Source of the DNA: Dietzia psychralcaliphila
GTDB lineage: Bacteria; Actinomycetota; Actinomycetes; Mycobacteriales; Mycobacteriaceae
Direction of reading: 5' to 3'
NCBI RefSeq assembly: GCF_003096095.1
Contig: NZ_CP015453.1
Span: forward strand, 1,116,001-1,180,000
Length of the DNA: 64,000 nt
Below the pieces are notes generated by a model, which did not search any database, was not told where the DNA came from, and worked only from the letters and a program-made list of their open reading frames with translations. How positions within the stretch are numbered: position 1 is the stretch's first letter; each line of letters opens with the position of its first letter. Positions 20,727 to 29,607 of this stretch are shown piece after piece. The position numbers were made by a program, and so were the translations under genes.

Positions 20727-22082
20727 TCACCCGGCGGGTGGACCCGGGGGCACCACTCGCACGGGGACCGCCGGCTCGCCCTCGCTCAGCGCCAGACCCT
20801 CCCACGGCAGGGTCACCATCGCGGACTCGTGCAGTGCCCGCGACCCGGCCAGTGTCGGGAGCCCGGGTACGGGTTCACCGTCCCGCATCAGGGGGACCAT
20901 CAGCTCCCGCTGATCCAACCCGGGTTCGGCCGGCAGGGTACCGGCCCACGGCAGGAGCACCTCCTCGACCGCGGTGCCCGAGCGTCGGTGCAGGCGGACC
21001 GCCCGCTTGGCGCCCGGCAGGGATTCCTTGTGGGCGGAGCGTTTGGCCACCGGGATGCCGTCCACCTCCACCAACTTGTAGACCATCCCGGCGGTGGGGG
21101 CGCCGGATCCGGTCACCAGTCGGGTACCCACGCCGTACGCGTCGACGGGCTCGGCCCGGAGGGCCGCGATCGCGTACTCGTCGAGATCCCCGGAGACCAC
21201 GATCCTGGTCCGGAGTGCGCCCAGTGAATCGAGCTGGACACGTACCTGACGGGCCAGAACCCCGAGGTCACCCGAGTCGATCCGGACGCCTCCCAGTTCG
21301 GGCCCGGCCACCTCGATCGCCGTGTCCACGCCGCGGGTGATGTCGTAGGTGTCCACCAGGAGGGTGGTGCCCACCCCGAGGGTGGCGACCTGCGACCGGA
21401 AGGCGGCGGCCTCGTCCGGGCCGTCGGGGCCGGTGTGCAGCAGTGTGAACGCGTGCGCGGACGTGCCGGCGGAGGGGACCCCGTGCCGTCGGGTGGCCTC
21501 GACGTTGGACGTGGACGCGAACCCGCAGAGGTACGCGGCGCGGGCCGCCGCCACCGCGGCCTCCTCGTGCGTGCGGCGCGAACCCATCTCGATCATCGGG
21601 CGACCGTCCGCCGCGGAGGTCATCCGTGCGGCGGCGGAGGCGATCGCACTGTCGTGGTTGAGCACGGACAGGACCAGGGTCTCGAGGAGCACACACTCGG
21701 CGAACCCGCCCCGGATGCTCAGGACCGGGGATCCGGGGAAGAACAGCTCCCCCTCGGGGTACCCGTCGATGTGACCGGTGAAGCGGAAGTCGCGCAACCA
21801 CTCGATGGTCGGCCCGTCGAGCGAGTCGGCCACCACCGCGAGCTCCTCCTCGCCGAAGCGGAAGTCACCGAGGCGCTCCATGAGTCGGCCGGTGCCGCCG
21901 ACGACGCCGTACCGGCGACCCGCCGGCAGCCGTCGGGCGAACACCTCGAATACACAGGGGCGGTCGGCCGTCCCGTCGGCCAGTGCGGCCCGGATCATCG
22001 TGAGCTCGTACTTGTCCGTGAGCAGGGCGCTGGACGGACGGCCCGGCAGGTGAGGGGCGCGCGTGGGCGCGGTCGAGGTCAC
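20727..22082 (-). CDS. pncB: Nicotinate phosphoribosyltransferase
   Basis: 451 aa. [11 protein letters not shown] at the N-terminus, then [45 protein letters not shown] and RIDSGDL are conserved nicotinate PRTase elements. It makes nicotinate mononucleotide from nicotinate, PRPP and ATP in NAD salvage; the deamido-NAD formed later is used by NadE. Divergent from clpS. TAGAGT seven bases before GTG marks a leaderless start. Confidence 0.95.
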   Translation of the reverse strand: MTSTAPTRAPHLPGRPSSALLTDKYELTMIRAALADGTADRPCVFEVFARRLPAGRRYGVVGGTGRLMERLGDFRFGEEELAVVADSLDGPTIEWLRDFRFTGHIDGYPEGELFFPGSPVLSIRGGFAECVLLETLVLSVLNHDSAIASAAARMTSAADGRPMIEMGSRRTHEEAAVAAARAAYLCGFASTSNVEATRRHGVPSAGTSAHAFTLLHTGPDGPDEAAAFRSQVATLGVGTTLLVDTYDITRGVDTAIEVAGPELGGVRIDSGDLGVLARQVRVQLDSLGALRTRIVVSGDLDEYAIAALRAEPVDAYGVGTRLVTGSGAPTAGMVYKLVEVDGIPVAKRSAHKESLPGAKRAVRLHRRSGTAVEEVLLPWAGTLPAEPGLDQRELMVPLMRDGEPVPGLPTLAGSRALHESAMVTLPWEGLALSEGEPAVPVRVVPPGPPAG

Positions 22083-22089
22083 CCGCCAG

Positions 22090-22095
22090 ACTCTA
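22090..22095 (-). promoter_or_regulatory. -10 element, leaderless pncB
   Basis: TAGAGT (minus strand), 7-nt spacer, then the GTG at 22082. The divergent clpS -10 is 27 bp away. Confidence 0.5.
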
Positions 22096-22122
22096 CGGCG
22101 TGGCCGACCCGGCGGTAATCCG

Positions 22123-22128
22123 TATCCT
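22123..22128 (+). promoter_or_regulatory. -10 element, leaderless clpS
   Basis: TATCCT, 7-nt spacer, then the ATG at 22136. It decides between the ATG and an in-frame GTG at 22100. Confidence 0.5.
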
Positions 22129-22135
22129 TGGCCCT

Positions 22136-22480
22136 ATGCACACCGTGAGCACACAGATCGCGGACGACCGGAGCGTCGTCCCCGTGATGGCGATGCCGTC
22201 GGCCGCGCCCGTGGAAGCCACGGACACCGAACTCGACGCCGGGCTGGACAGCCCGTGGCTCACCGTGGTGTGGGACGACCCGGTCAACCTGATGAGCTAC
22301 GTGACCTTCGTGTTCCAGCGGGTGTTCGGCTACAGCAGGGAGAAGGCGCACGAGCTCATGCTCAAGGTCCACAACGACGGCCGCGCGGTGGTCTCGTCCG
22401 GGAGCCGGGACAAGGTGGAGAACGATGTCCGAAAGCTCCAGGAGGCCGGACTGTGGGCCACGATGCAGCGGGAGGCCTGA
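22136..22480 (+). CDS. clpS: ATP-dependent Clp protease adaptor ClpS
   Basis: 114 aa. A variable N-terminus precedes the ClpS core: [38 protein letters not shown] and a closing LWATMQRE. ClpS delivers N-end-rule substrates to the ClpC/ClpP protease; the core includes the pocket that binds the N-terminal residue. First gene of a plus-strand run; DUF2017 follows after 4 bp. Confidence 0.95.
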   Translation: MHTVSTQIADDRSVVPVMAMPSAAPVEATDTELDAGLDSPWLTVVWDDPVNLMSYVTFVFQRVFGYSREKAHELMLKVHNDGRAVVSSGSRDKVENDVRKLQEAGLWATMQREA

Positions 22481-22484
22481 GCTA

Positions 22485-23096
22485 GTGAAGGCCTGGCAGC
22501 GCAAGTCCTCGCTCACCGGCCCACGGGTCAAGGCGGTCATGGAGGGGCACGAGGTGCAGATCCTCCACGCCCTGGTGTCCAACATCGTCGACATGCTGGA
22601 GCAGCGCCGCGACTCGGCGCCGAGGGACGAGCTGGCCGAGATCACCGGGATGCGCAGCGGTCACTCCGAGCTCCCCGTCGAGGCCCCACTCGTCCGTCTG
22701 CTCCCGGATTTCCACCGACCGGAGCCCGGCGAGGGATCCGACTCGGATGCCGCCGCGGTGGCCCGCGCCCACAACTCGGGCATGCGCATGATCCACGAGC
22801 CGGCGATCATCGACGTCAAGCTCGCGGCGGCGTCGACAGTCCTCCGGTCCCTCCCGGCGCGCGGCGGGACCGTCTCCCTCAACCCCGAGCAGGCGCAGGC
22901 GTGGATGGGGTGTCTCAACGACGTCCGGCTCGGACTGGGCGCGTTGCTGCTCGAAGCCGGGACGGTGGACGGCGTCCCGGCCACCGACATCCCCGAGTTC
23001 GTCGCCGAGGACGACCCGAGGTCGGCGCACCTGGACGTCTACCACTGGTTGACCTTCATGCAGGACTCCCTGTGCACCGCTCTGACGGGTAAGTGA
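22485..23096 (+). CDS. DUF2017 protein
   Basis: 203 aa from the GTG at 22485, four bases after clpS, with CGGGAGG as ribosome site; an open frame runs further upstream inside clpS. The protein is helical, begins KAWQRKSS, contains LVRLLPDFHRPEP near 70 and ends YHWLTFMQDSLCTALTG. DUF2017 proteins are always found beside clpS in actinobacteria (family knowledge), which suggests a role with Clp, but none is proven. Confidence 0.85.
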   Translation: MKAWQRKSSLTGPRVKAVMEGHEVQILHALVSNIVDMLEQRRDSAPRDELAEITGMRSGHSELPVEAPLVRLLPDFHRPEPGEGSDSDAAAVARAHNSGMRMIHEPAIIDVKLAAASTVLRSLPARGGTVSLNPEQAQAWMGCLNDVRLGLGALLLEAGTVDGVPATDIPEFVAEDDPRSAHLDVYHWLTFMQDSLCTALTGK

Positions 23097-23106
23097 GGAG
23101 AACACA

Positions 23107-23793
23107 GTGAATCCAGACCAACGCACGTTCCGGACGGGGGGCGCCAAGACCGCCCGGCCCGCCCCTCAGGGGCCCCGCCGCTGGCCGGCCCTGGTGCTTC
23201 TCTTTGCATTCGTCGCGCTGATGTGGGTGGTCGAGGCGGCGGACCAGGTCATCCAGTCCACCATCGGACCCCCGCAGGGGCTCGACGGCTACGGGGTCCG
23301 CCCGCTCTCGACCGACGGGTTGCCCGGCATCATCTTCCAACCGTTCCTCCACGGGGACTGGGCGCACCTGATCGGCAACTCGATCGCCCTGCTCGTGCTG
23401 GGATCGATCATCGCGATGTCCGGAATCCGCCCCCTGATCAGCGTCACGCTCATCTCGTGGCTCGCCTCGGGCGTGGTGTCGTGGGTCCTGGGCGGCACCG
23501 GGACGGTGCACATCGGCGCGTCCGGAATCGTGTTCGGTTACGTCTTCTACGTGATCGTGCGAGGGCTGTTCTCTCGCCGCTTCCTGCACCTGGTCATCGG
23601 TCTGGTCATCGGCTTCTACTACGGGTTCGAGGCGCTGGCGGGGCTGTCCCCGATGCTGGACGGCGTGTCCTGGCAGGGGCACCTCGGCGGGGCCATCGGC
23701 GGAGTGCTCTCGGCGTACGGCCTCAAGCGTGACCGGAAGCCAGAGGGTGCCACCACCGGGCAGGCGCGGTGGAACGCCGGTCCGACGAGGTGA
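23107..23793 (+). CDS. Rhomboid-family intramembrane serine protease
   Basis: 228 aa, GTG start after GAGGAG. Six to seven hydrophobic helices; catalytic S139 in GASG and H192 in [11 protein letters not shown], plus the [18 protein letters not shown] loop/helix, are the rhomboid signature. It would cut membrane proteins within the bilayer. It is the orthologue position of the mycobacterial rhomboid between the cysM region and murI. Its stop overlaps the murI start. Confidence 0.93.
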   Translation: MNPDQRTFRTGGAKTARPAPQGPRRWPALVLLFAFVALMWVVEAADQVIQSTIGPPQGLDGYGVRPLSTDGLPGIIFQPFLHGDWAHLIGNSIALLVLGSIIAMSGIRPLISVTLISWLASGVVSWVLGGTGTVHIGASGIVFGYVFYVIVRGLFSRRFLHLVIGLVIGFYYGFEALAGLSPMLDGVSWQGHLGGAIGGVLSAYGLKRDRKPEGATTGQARWNAGPTR

Positions 23794-24665
23794 CGGCCCC
23801 GGATCCACTGGCCCCTATCGGGGTGTTCGACTCGGGAGCGGGCGGGCTCACCGTGGCCCGCGCGATCATGGACCAGCTCCCCGACGAGTCGCTCATCTAC
23901 GTCGGGGACACGGCCAACGGGCCGTACGGCCCGTTGCCATTGGCCCGGGTCCGTGAACACGCCCTGGCGGTCGCGGACTCCCTCGTCGATCGTGGGGTCA
24001 AGGCACTGGTGATCGCCTGCAACACCGCCTCGGCGGCGATGCTGCGGGACGCGCGCGAGCGCTACCCGGTGCCGGTGGTGGAGGTGATCCAGCCGGCGGC
24101 AAGGAGGGCGGTGGCCACCACACGCTCGGGCCGCATCGGGGTGATCGCCACCCGCGCCACCGTCGCGTCGCTGGCCTACGACGACGCCGTGGCCGCCGCA
24201 TCCGGGGTCCACCTGACCTCGGTGGCGTGCCCGAAGTTCGTCGAGTTCGTGGAGCGCGGGATCACCAGCGGTCGGCAGGTCCTGGGTCTGGCGGAGGCGT
24301 ACCTCGCGCCGATCCGGGACGCCGACGTGGACACCCTGGTCCTGGGGTGCACCCACTACCCGCTGCTGTCCGGGGTGGTCCAGCTCGCGGTGGGCGATCA
24401 CGTCACGCTGGTCTCCAGCGCCGAGGAGACGGCCAAGGACGTGCTGAGGGTGCTCACCTCGGGCGACCTGCTGCGCCCCCACGATGCGGAGAGTCCCGCG
24501 ACACGGGAGTTCCTCGTGACCGGCGACCCGGACGGCTTCCGCCGGGTGGCGTCTCGGTTCCTCGGGCCCGGGCTGGTGGCGGTCGGTCGCTCGGGCGCCG
24601 TGCGATCCAGCACCGGGAGATCCAGCAGCGGGAGATGGAGCGCCGTGAGATCGGGCACCTCGTGA
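23790..24665 (+). CDS. murI: Glutamate racemase
   Basis: 291 aa from the GTG at 23790, which overlaps the rhomboid stop (GTGA); an upstream GTG at 23769 is also in frame. The two catalytic cysteines are C77 (ACNTAS) and C187 (GCTHYPLL), and [10 protein letters not shown] lies near the start. It supplies D-glutamate for peptidoglycan. The last 20 residues ([20 protein letters not shown]) come from a 15-bp repeat and are absent from typical MurI, so the C-terminus looks extended. Confidence 0.95.
   Translation: MTAPDPLAPIGVFDSGAGGLTVARAIMDQLPDESLIYVGDTANGPYGPLPLARVREHALAVADSLVDRGVKALVIACNTASAAMLRDARERYPVPVVEVIQPAARRAVATTRSGRIGVIATRATVASLAYDDAVAAASGVHLTSVACPKFVEFVERGITSGRQVLGLAEAYLAPIRDADVDTLVLGCTHYPLLSGVVQLAVGDHVTLVSSAEETAKDVLRVLTSGDLLRPHDAESPATREFLVTGDPDGFRRVASRFLGPGLVAVGRSGAVRSSTGRSSSGRWSAVRSGTS
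24606..24665 (+). repeat. 15-bp tandem repeat at the murI 3' end
   Basis: About four units of 15 bp (each like GATCCAGCANCGGGA) run up to the murI stop codon and encode four R-S-x-x-x pentapeptides. Confidence 0.6.
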
Positions 24666-24747
24666 TCGGCCGTCCGCTTCCTACATCGGCTGATGGTCTG
24701 GGGCACTGTCCGGGCGACCCGTCGCGCGCCGTGGCACGATGGTGCCC

Positions 24748-25527
24748 ATGTTTCTGACTGTCCTGGGTTGCTCGGGGAGTATCGGCGGACCCACCTCGCC
24801 GGCATCCGGGTATCTGGTGGAGGTCGAGGGGGTCGCCCCGGTCGTGATCGACATGGGGCCCGGTGTGTTGGGCGCTCTGCAGCGGTACATCGCGCCGGAG
24901 GACGCCACGATCCTGCTGTCCCACCTCCACGCCGACCACTGCCTGGACGTCCCGGGACTGTTGGTGTTGCGACGCTACGGACCGGAGGCCGAGCGCGCGG
25001 TCAGGGTCCCGCTCATCGGTCCGTCCGGGACCGCCTACCGGATCGGCGTGGCCTCGGCGGAGGAGCCGGGGGCAATCGACGACCTGTCCGACACCTTCGA
25101 GGTGAGTTCGTGGGACGACACGCCCGACGTGGAGATGAGGGGCGACGACGGTGTGGTGGGCCTGCGCGTGCGGGCCGACCGGGTGGATCACCCGCCGGAG
25201 TCCTACGGGATGCGCCTGACCTCGGAGTCCGGTCGCGTCCTGGTCTACAGCGGCGACACCGCCTACTGCGACTCGCTGGTCCACCTCGCGGCCGGTGCCC
25301 ATGTGTTCCTCTGTGAGGCGTCGTGGACGCACGAGGAGGGTCGTCCGCCGGGGATCCACATGTCCGGGGCAGAGGCCGGTCGCACCGCCCGACTGGCCGG
25401 GGTCGGGCGACTGGTGCTGACCCACATCCCACCGTGGACGGACCGCGAGGCCGTGCGCGCCGAGGCCGCCGCGGAGTTCGACGGCGAGGTACTGCTGGCG
25501 GAGCCGGATCTGAGACTCGAGGTCTGA
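24748..25527 (+). CDS. Metallo-beta-lactamase-fold hydrolase (Rv1339-like)
   Basis: 259 aa from the ATG at 24748 (another ATG lies 9 bp upstream). The metal motif HLHADH sits near 62-67, and [10 protein letters not shown] and a C-terminal LTHIPPW complete the RNase Z-like active site. The gene between murI and rph in mycobacteria is Rv1339, reported as an atypical cyclic-AMP phosphodiesterase (from memory); that role is an inference here. Its stop codon lies in a 14-bp repeat array. Confidence 0.85.
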   Translation: MFLTVLGCSGSIGGPTSPASGYLVEVEGVAPVVIDMGPGVLGALQRYIAPEDATILLSHLHADHCLDVPGLLVLRRYGPEAERAVRVPLIGPSGTAYRIGVASAEEPGAIDDLSDTFEVSSWDDTPDVEMRGDDGVVGLRVRADRVDHPPESYGMRLTSESGRVLVYSGDTAYCDSLVHLAAGAHVFLCEASWTHEEGRPPGIHMSGAEAGRTARLAGVGRLVLTHIPPWTDREAVRAEAAAEFDGEVLLAEPDLRLEV

Positions 25528-25612
25528 GCGTCGAGTTCTGAGGCCCTGTGTCCGGGGCCCTGTGTGTGGGGCGCGGTATCCGGGACGCTGTGTCCGGGGC
25601 CCGGTGTCCGCG
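25501..25612 (+). repeat. 14-bp degenerate tandem repeat over the MBL stop codon
   Basis: Eight 14-bp units in phase from 25501: three end in TCTGAG (the second holds the stop codon of the MBL gene) and five resemble GCCCTGTGTCCGGG. The array fills almost all of the gap before the rph promoter. Confidence 0.75.
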
Positions 25613-25622
25613 GTCCGGCCGC

Positions 25623-25628
25623 TAGGAT
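25623..25628 (+). promoter_or_regulatory. -10 element, leaderless rph
   Basis: TAGGAT, 8-nt spacer, then the GTG at 25637. Confidence 0.5.
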
Positions 25629-25636
25629 CGGCGGTC

Positions 25637-26422
25637 GTGACCTCATCTACTGACGGCAGAGCAGACGGACGCGCGGACGGCGACCTCCGCGACGTGACCA
25701 TCACGCGGGGTTTCACCTCGCACCCGGCGGGTTCGGTGCTCGTCACCTTCGGGCAGACCCGTGTCATGTGCACGGCGAGTGTGACCGAGGGCGTGCCGCG
25801 TTGGCGTAAGGGTTCGGGACTGGGGTGGCTGACCGCGGAGTACGCGATGCTCCCGGCCGCCACCCACGAGCGCTCGGGACGCGAGTCCGTGCGGGGCAAG
25901 GTGGGTGGACGCACCCACGAGATCAGCCGCCTGGTGGGCCGGTCGCTGCGCGCCTGCATCGACCTGTCGGCGCTGGGGGAGAACACCATCGCCCTGGACT
26001 GCGACGTCCTCCAGGCAGACGGTGGTACCCGGACCGCCGCCATCACCGGCGCCTATGTGGCGTTGGCGGACGCGGTGACGTGGCTCGCGGCCAAGGGCGC
26101 CGTGACCGGAAACCCGCTGACGTCCGCGGTCGCGGCCGTGAGCGTCGGAGTGGTCGACGGTCGGGTCCTGTGCGACCTGCCGTACGAGGAGGATTCGCGC
26201 GCCGGGGTGGACATGAACGTCGTCTGCACCGACGCGGGGGAGTTGGTCGAGGTGCAGGGCACCGCGGAGGGTGCGGCGTTCGGGCGGGACACCCTCGACG
26301 CGATGCTCGACTCCGCGCAGGCCGGCTGCGAGCGGCTGTTCGAGCTGCAGCGCGAGGCGCTCGCCGCCCCCTACCCGGGCGAGCTGCCCGCGCCTGCGGC
26401 CGCGCGGACCCCGGGGCGATAG
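25637..26422 (+). CDS. rph: Ribonuclease PH
   Basis: 261 aa. GTG start set by the -10 hexamer eight bases upstream. The phosphate-binding and catalytic segments [44 protein letters not shown] and [20 protein letters not shown] are typical. It trims tRNA 3' ends by phosphorolysis and works as a hexamer. The usual 'R' pattern after the start is replaced by a short repeat RADGRADG. rdgB follows after 2 bp. Confidence 0.95.
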   Translation: MTSSTDGRADGRADGDLRDVTITRGFTSHPAGSVLVTFGQTRVMCTASVTEGVPRWRKGSGLGWLTAEYAMLPAATHERSGRESVRGKVGGRTHEISRLVGRSLRACIDLSALGENTIALDCDVLQADGGTRTAAITGAYVALADAVTWLAAKGAVTGNPLTSAVAAVSVGVVDGRVLCDLPYEEDSRAGVDMNVVCTDAGELVEVQGTAEGAAFGRDTLDAMLDSAQAGCERLFELQREALAAPYPGELPAPAAARTPGR

Positions 26423-26424
26423 CC

Positions 26425-27087
26425 GTGACCGTGCGGTTGCTCGTCGCCAGCCGGAACGCCAAGAAGCTCGTGGAGCTGCGCCGGGTGTTGGAGTCCGAGG
26501 GGATCGTCGGCATCGAGCCGATCGGCCTGGACGACGTGCCGGAGTTCGCGGAGGAGCCGGAGGACGGCGCGACCTTCGAGGAGAACGCCCTGATCAAGGC
26601 GAGGTCCGGCTGGAAAGCGACGGGCCTGGCGTGCCTGGCCGACGACTCCGGGCTGGCCGTGGACGCGCTCAACGGGATGCCGGGCGTGCTCTCCGCGCGC
26701 TGGGCGGGCCGGCACGGCGACGACGAGGCCAACAACGCGCTCCTGCTGGCACAGCTGTCTGATGTACCCGATGACCGCCGCGGCGCGGCCTTCTTCTCCA
26801 GTTGCGCCCTGGTGTACTCGGCGGCTGACCCGGCGGTGGACCCGGAATCGTCGACGGAGAATCTCGTCGAGCGGGTCGCGGAGGGGCGGTGGGCCGGACA
26901 GGTGCTGCGTGAGCCACGCGGCGAGGGAGGGTTCGGCTACGACCCGCTGTTCCAGCCCGAGGGCTCGGGCCGCTCCGCGGCAGAGCTGACGCCGGAGGAG
27001 AAGGACGCCGACTCCCACCGTGGCCGGGCTCTGCGCTCGCTCGCCCCGGCGCTGCGGGTCCTGGTCGAACGAGACTTGTCGGACTGA
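26425..27087 (+). CDS. rdgB: dITP/XTP pyrophosphatase (RdgB/HAM1)
   Basis: 220 aa from GTG at 26425, two bases after the rph stop. LLVASRNAKKLVELRRVL (substrate loop), ATFEENALIKA, LADDSGLAVDALNGMPGVLSARWAG and GFGYDPLF are family motifs. It removes dITP and dXTP from the nucleotide pool. A roughly 10-residue acidic insertion (ADPAVDPESSTEN) sits where most homologues are shorter. The gene ends one base before the convergent response regulator gene. Confidence 0.95.
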   Translation: MTVRLLVASRNAKKLVELRRVLESEGIVGIEPIGLDDVPEFAEEPEDGATFEENALIKARSGWKATGLACLADDSGLAVDALNGMPGVLSARWAGRHGDDEANNALLLAQLSDVPDDRRGAAFFSSCALVYSAADPAVDPESSTENLVERVAEGRWAGQVLREPRGEGGFGYDPLFQPEGSGRSAAELTPEEKDADSHRGRALRSLAPALRVLVERDLSD

Positions 27088-27088
27088 A

Positions 27089-27607
27089 CTACAGCTCGCT
27101 TCGCCTGCGCACGGCTTCAAGTGCCCGCTCTGTCTCGAGCACGCGCAGGTGCGGGACCGGGTCGATCCCCGAGCGCAGCACGAACTCGGTGAGCTGCCGC
27201 CGCACCTGCGCGCGCAGATCGTCGGGGTCCCACGGTTTGGCGATGTAGTAGTCCAGGCCGCCATCGTTGACCGCGCGGATGGTGTCGGCGTGGTCCGCCT
27301 GTCCCGTCACGAGTACGGTCCGCACGTGCGGGTACTCCCGCGACGCCATGAGCTCCACGAGGAAGTCCGTGCCGGACCTCCCGGGCAGTCGGTGGTCGGC
27401 CAGCACGAGCGCCAGGACGTCACCGTCGTCGGCGATCTCGTCCAGCACGGCGTGGGCGTCGGGGACGTCCTCGGCGGGTTCCACGCGGGCGACGTCACCG
27501 AACGGCACCAAGTCGGATTCGAGCGCCTCGCGGACCTCGGGCTCGTCCTCGAGGACGAGCACCACGAGTCGGGCGGGGCCGGACCGGCCGGATCGGGAGT
27601 GCGTCAC
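27089..27607 (-). CDS. Response regulator, receiver domain only
   Basis: 172 aa. GTG start overlaps the stop of the sensor kinase gene by 4 bp. Receiver residues: E20/D21 acidic pair, phospho-acceptor D71 in LADHRLPG, T101 and K124 (IAKPW). After the receiver there are about 40 residues (LRAQVRRQLTEFVLRSGIDP...) with no DNA-binding domain, so output is probably by protein contact or by an unrecognised helix. Longer frames upstream are inside the kinase and are not used. Confidence 0.9.
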   Translation of the reverse strand: MTHSRSGRSGPARLVVLVLEDEPEVREALESDLVPFGDVARVEPAEDVPDAHAVLDEIADDGDVLALVLADHRLPGRSGTDFLVELMASREYPHVRTVLVTGQADHADTIRAVNDGGLDYYIAKPWDPDDLRAQVRRQLTEFVLRSGIDPVPHLRVLETERALEAVRRRSEL

Positions 27608-29607
27608 GTCAGTGGCTCCTCGCTGTGGTGGGCGGCGGGCAGGACTACCCGGAACTCGGTGCGTCCGGGTCGGGAGTCCAGCTCGATCACTCCGTCGTGA
27701 TCGTGCACGATGCGGTGGCTGATCCCCAGCCCGAGCCCCAGCCCGAACCGGATGCGTCCTGACTTGGTGGTGAACCGCGGTTCGAAGATCTTCTCGCGGA
27801 TCTCCTCGGGGATCCCGGGGCCGTTGTCGACGACCGTGACGACGACCCCTCCGTCCACCGCCCGGTGCGCGCCGACCCACAGCTCGGGGTGGGTCGGTGC
27901 CCGCGGGCCGGTGAGGACGTCGGCTGCGTTGGTGAGCAGGTTGATCCACACCTGCGTCAGCTGGCCCGGGTGTGCCATCACCTCGGGCAGGTCGTCGGCG
28001 ACGGTGCGGTGCACCCGCACGTCGGGCAGCCGGTGCGCGGTGATGCGGAGCCCGTCGTCGAGGGTGGCGGCCACGTCTGTGGGGACGTACTCCGCCCCGA
28101 CGGGCCGCATGGACGAGCGCAGCGAGGACACCAGGTCCGCGATGTGGCTCACCGCGAGGTCGAGGTTGCGGGCCGCCGAGCCGATCGCCGCCGCCGTGAT
28201 GACGGCCTCGCGTGTATCGGGGGACGACGACGAAAGGGCCCGGAGCGTCTCGTCGTCGTCCAATCCCGCGGCCACCACCCTCCGGGTGGCCTCGGCGTCG
28301 GACAACACGCCTCGCACCCTCCGGCGGGCGCTGCGCAGTTCGGCGGTGGAGCGCGGCGGCGCAGTGCGCGCGCGGCGGAGCGCCCGGGTCACCAGCTCGG
28401 CGTCCCCGCCCCGGGCGACGAGCGACTCAAGGTCCGCCAAGAGGTGGTCGCGGGCGCCCTCGAGGGCGGCCAGGGGGTTGTTCAGTTCGTGGAACAGGCC
28501 GGCGGCCATCTGGCCGATGGCGGCGCTCGATGCCTGGCTCATGAGCTCGACGCGGGCCTCGGCGAGAGCGTCGAGGGCGTCCGCGAGGCGCTCGCCCTCC
28601 TCGTGCAACCGGATGGCCAGTTCGGCCTCGGTGCGTCGCTGGGTCTCGGCGTGGCGGAGGCGGTCGTCGAACCCGTGGATCGCCACCACCCCCAGGGCTG
28701 TGGCGACGCGGGTGCTGCGGGTCAGCGCGGCGACCAGTTGTTCCTCCGACAGGTGCACCAACTCGCAGTCGGTCAGGGTGCGCGTGGTGTGCAGGGAGCC
28801 GCGGTCGCCGACGAACCCGGGCAAGCCGACGAGCGGCCCGCCGCGGAAGGGGTTGGCATCATCCGGGTAGGTGCGGCCCGGCAGGATCACCTCGACCTCC
28901 CCGCGCAGCAGGACGTAGACGCCCTCGAGTCGGGAGTCCCGTCGGGAAAGGACGGTGCCCGGCGGCAGCTCGACACGGGGGCGTGGGCCCAGGGACTCCT
29001 CGAGCGCGTCTACGAGTTCGGTCACGGCGGACCGGCGGGAGCCACGCAGCGACGGCATCAGCCCGGCCGCGGACCGGTGCACGCCCGGCATGTCTCCGGG
29101 GTCGCGGGTTCGCAGCGCGGCCCTCTCCGGCGCGCCCACCTCGCTCCGACGGCGCTCGGCGTCCAGTCGTGCCCAGCGGTTGAGGATGCGCGGACCCAGC
29201 TCACCAGGCGACCACGGCGCCGAGACCACTCCGTCCAGGAGGCCAGCGTCGACCGTCCGCCCGATCCCGGAGACCGCGGTGCGGGAGGTCACCACCAGCA
29301 ACCGCGGCGGCGGATCCTCCGGCCCGGAGGCGGAGATCACCGCGGCCAGGACCTCGTCCGGGGAGTGGTGGTCGCTGTCGCACGCCACCACTACCTCCGG
29401 CCCGGCGGTCGTGCCGGCGAGCCCGGAGACCAGGCGGTCGGCGGCCCCGACGCCGTCGGCCCGGTGGACGATCACCGCGCCCTCGGCGGCGGCGGTGATC
29501 TCGCGGGCGACGGCCGCGGCCACGGGACCATGACCCACTATGAGCACCGACGGGGCGCCCTGGGCGGTCGGGTGCGCGCCCGCCGCATTCGGGTCGGCCG
29601 CGTTCAT
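27604..29607 (-). CDS. Sensor histidine kinase with Rossmann-like and cyclic-nucleotide-type domains
   Basis: 667 aa from the ATG at 29607, which overlaps the permease stop (ATGA). Residues 19-140 look like a Rossmann/receiver-like fold (VLIVGHGPVAAAVAREI). Residues 205-300 resemble a cyclic-nucleotide-binding (Crp-type) domain (PPGTVLSRRDSRLEGVYVLL). A coiled coil at 315-357 leads to the phospho-acceptor H373 in FHELNNPLAAL. The ATPase part has HPGQLTQVWINLLTNAADVL, DNGPGIP and GLGLGLGISHRIV. No membrane segments, so it is cytoplasmic. Operon with an SLC13 permease and a receiver protein. Confidence 0.88.
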   Translation of the reverse strand: MNAADPNAAGAHPTAQGAPSVLIVGHGPVAAAVAREITAAAEGAVIVHRADGVGAADRLVSGLAGTTAGPEVVVACDSDHHSPDEVLAAVISASGPEDPPPRLLVVTSRTAVSGIGRTVDAGLLDGVVSAPWSPGELGPRILNRWARLDAERRRSEVGAPERAALRTRDPGDMPGVHRSAAGLMPSLRGSRRSAVTELVDALEESLGPRPRVELPPGTVLSRRDSRLEGVYVLLRGEVEVILPGRTYPDDANPFRGGPLVGLPGFVGDRGSLHTTRTLTDCELVHLSEEQLVAALTRSTRVATALGVVAIHGFDDRLRHAETQRRTEAELAIRLHEEGERLADALDALAEARVELMSQASSAAIGQMAAGLFHELNNPLAALEGARDHLLADLESLVARGGDAELVTRALRRARTAPPRSTAELRSARRRVRGVLSDAEATRRVVAAGLDDDETLRALSSSSPDTREAVITAAAIGSAARNLDLAVSHIADLVSSLRSSMRPVGAEYVPTDVAATLDDGLRITAHRLPDVRVHRTVADDLPEVMAHPGQLTQVWINLLTNAADVLTGPRAPTHPELWVGAHRAVDGGVVVTVVDNGPGIPEEIREKIFEPRFTTKSGRIRFGLGLGLGISHRIVHDHDGVIELDSRPGRTEFRVVLPAAHHSEEPLT

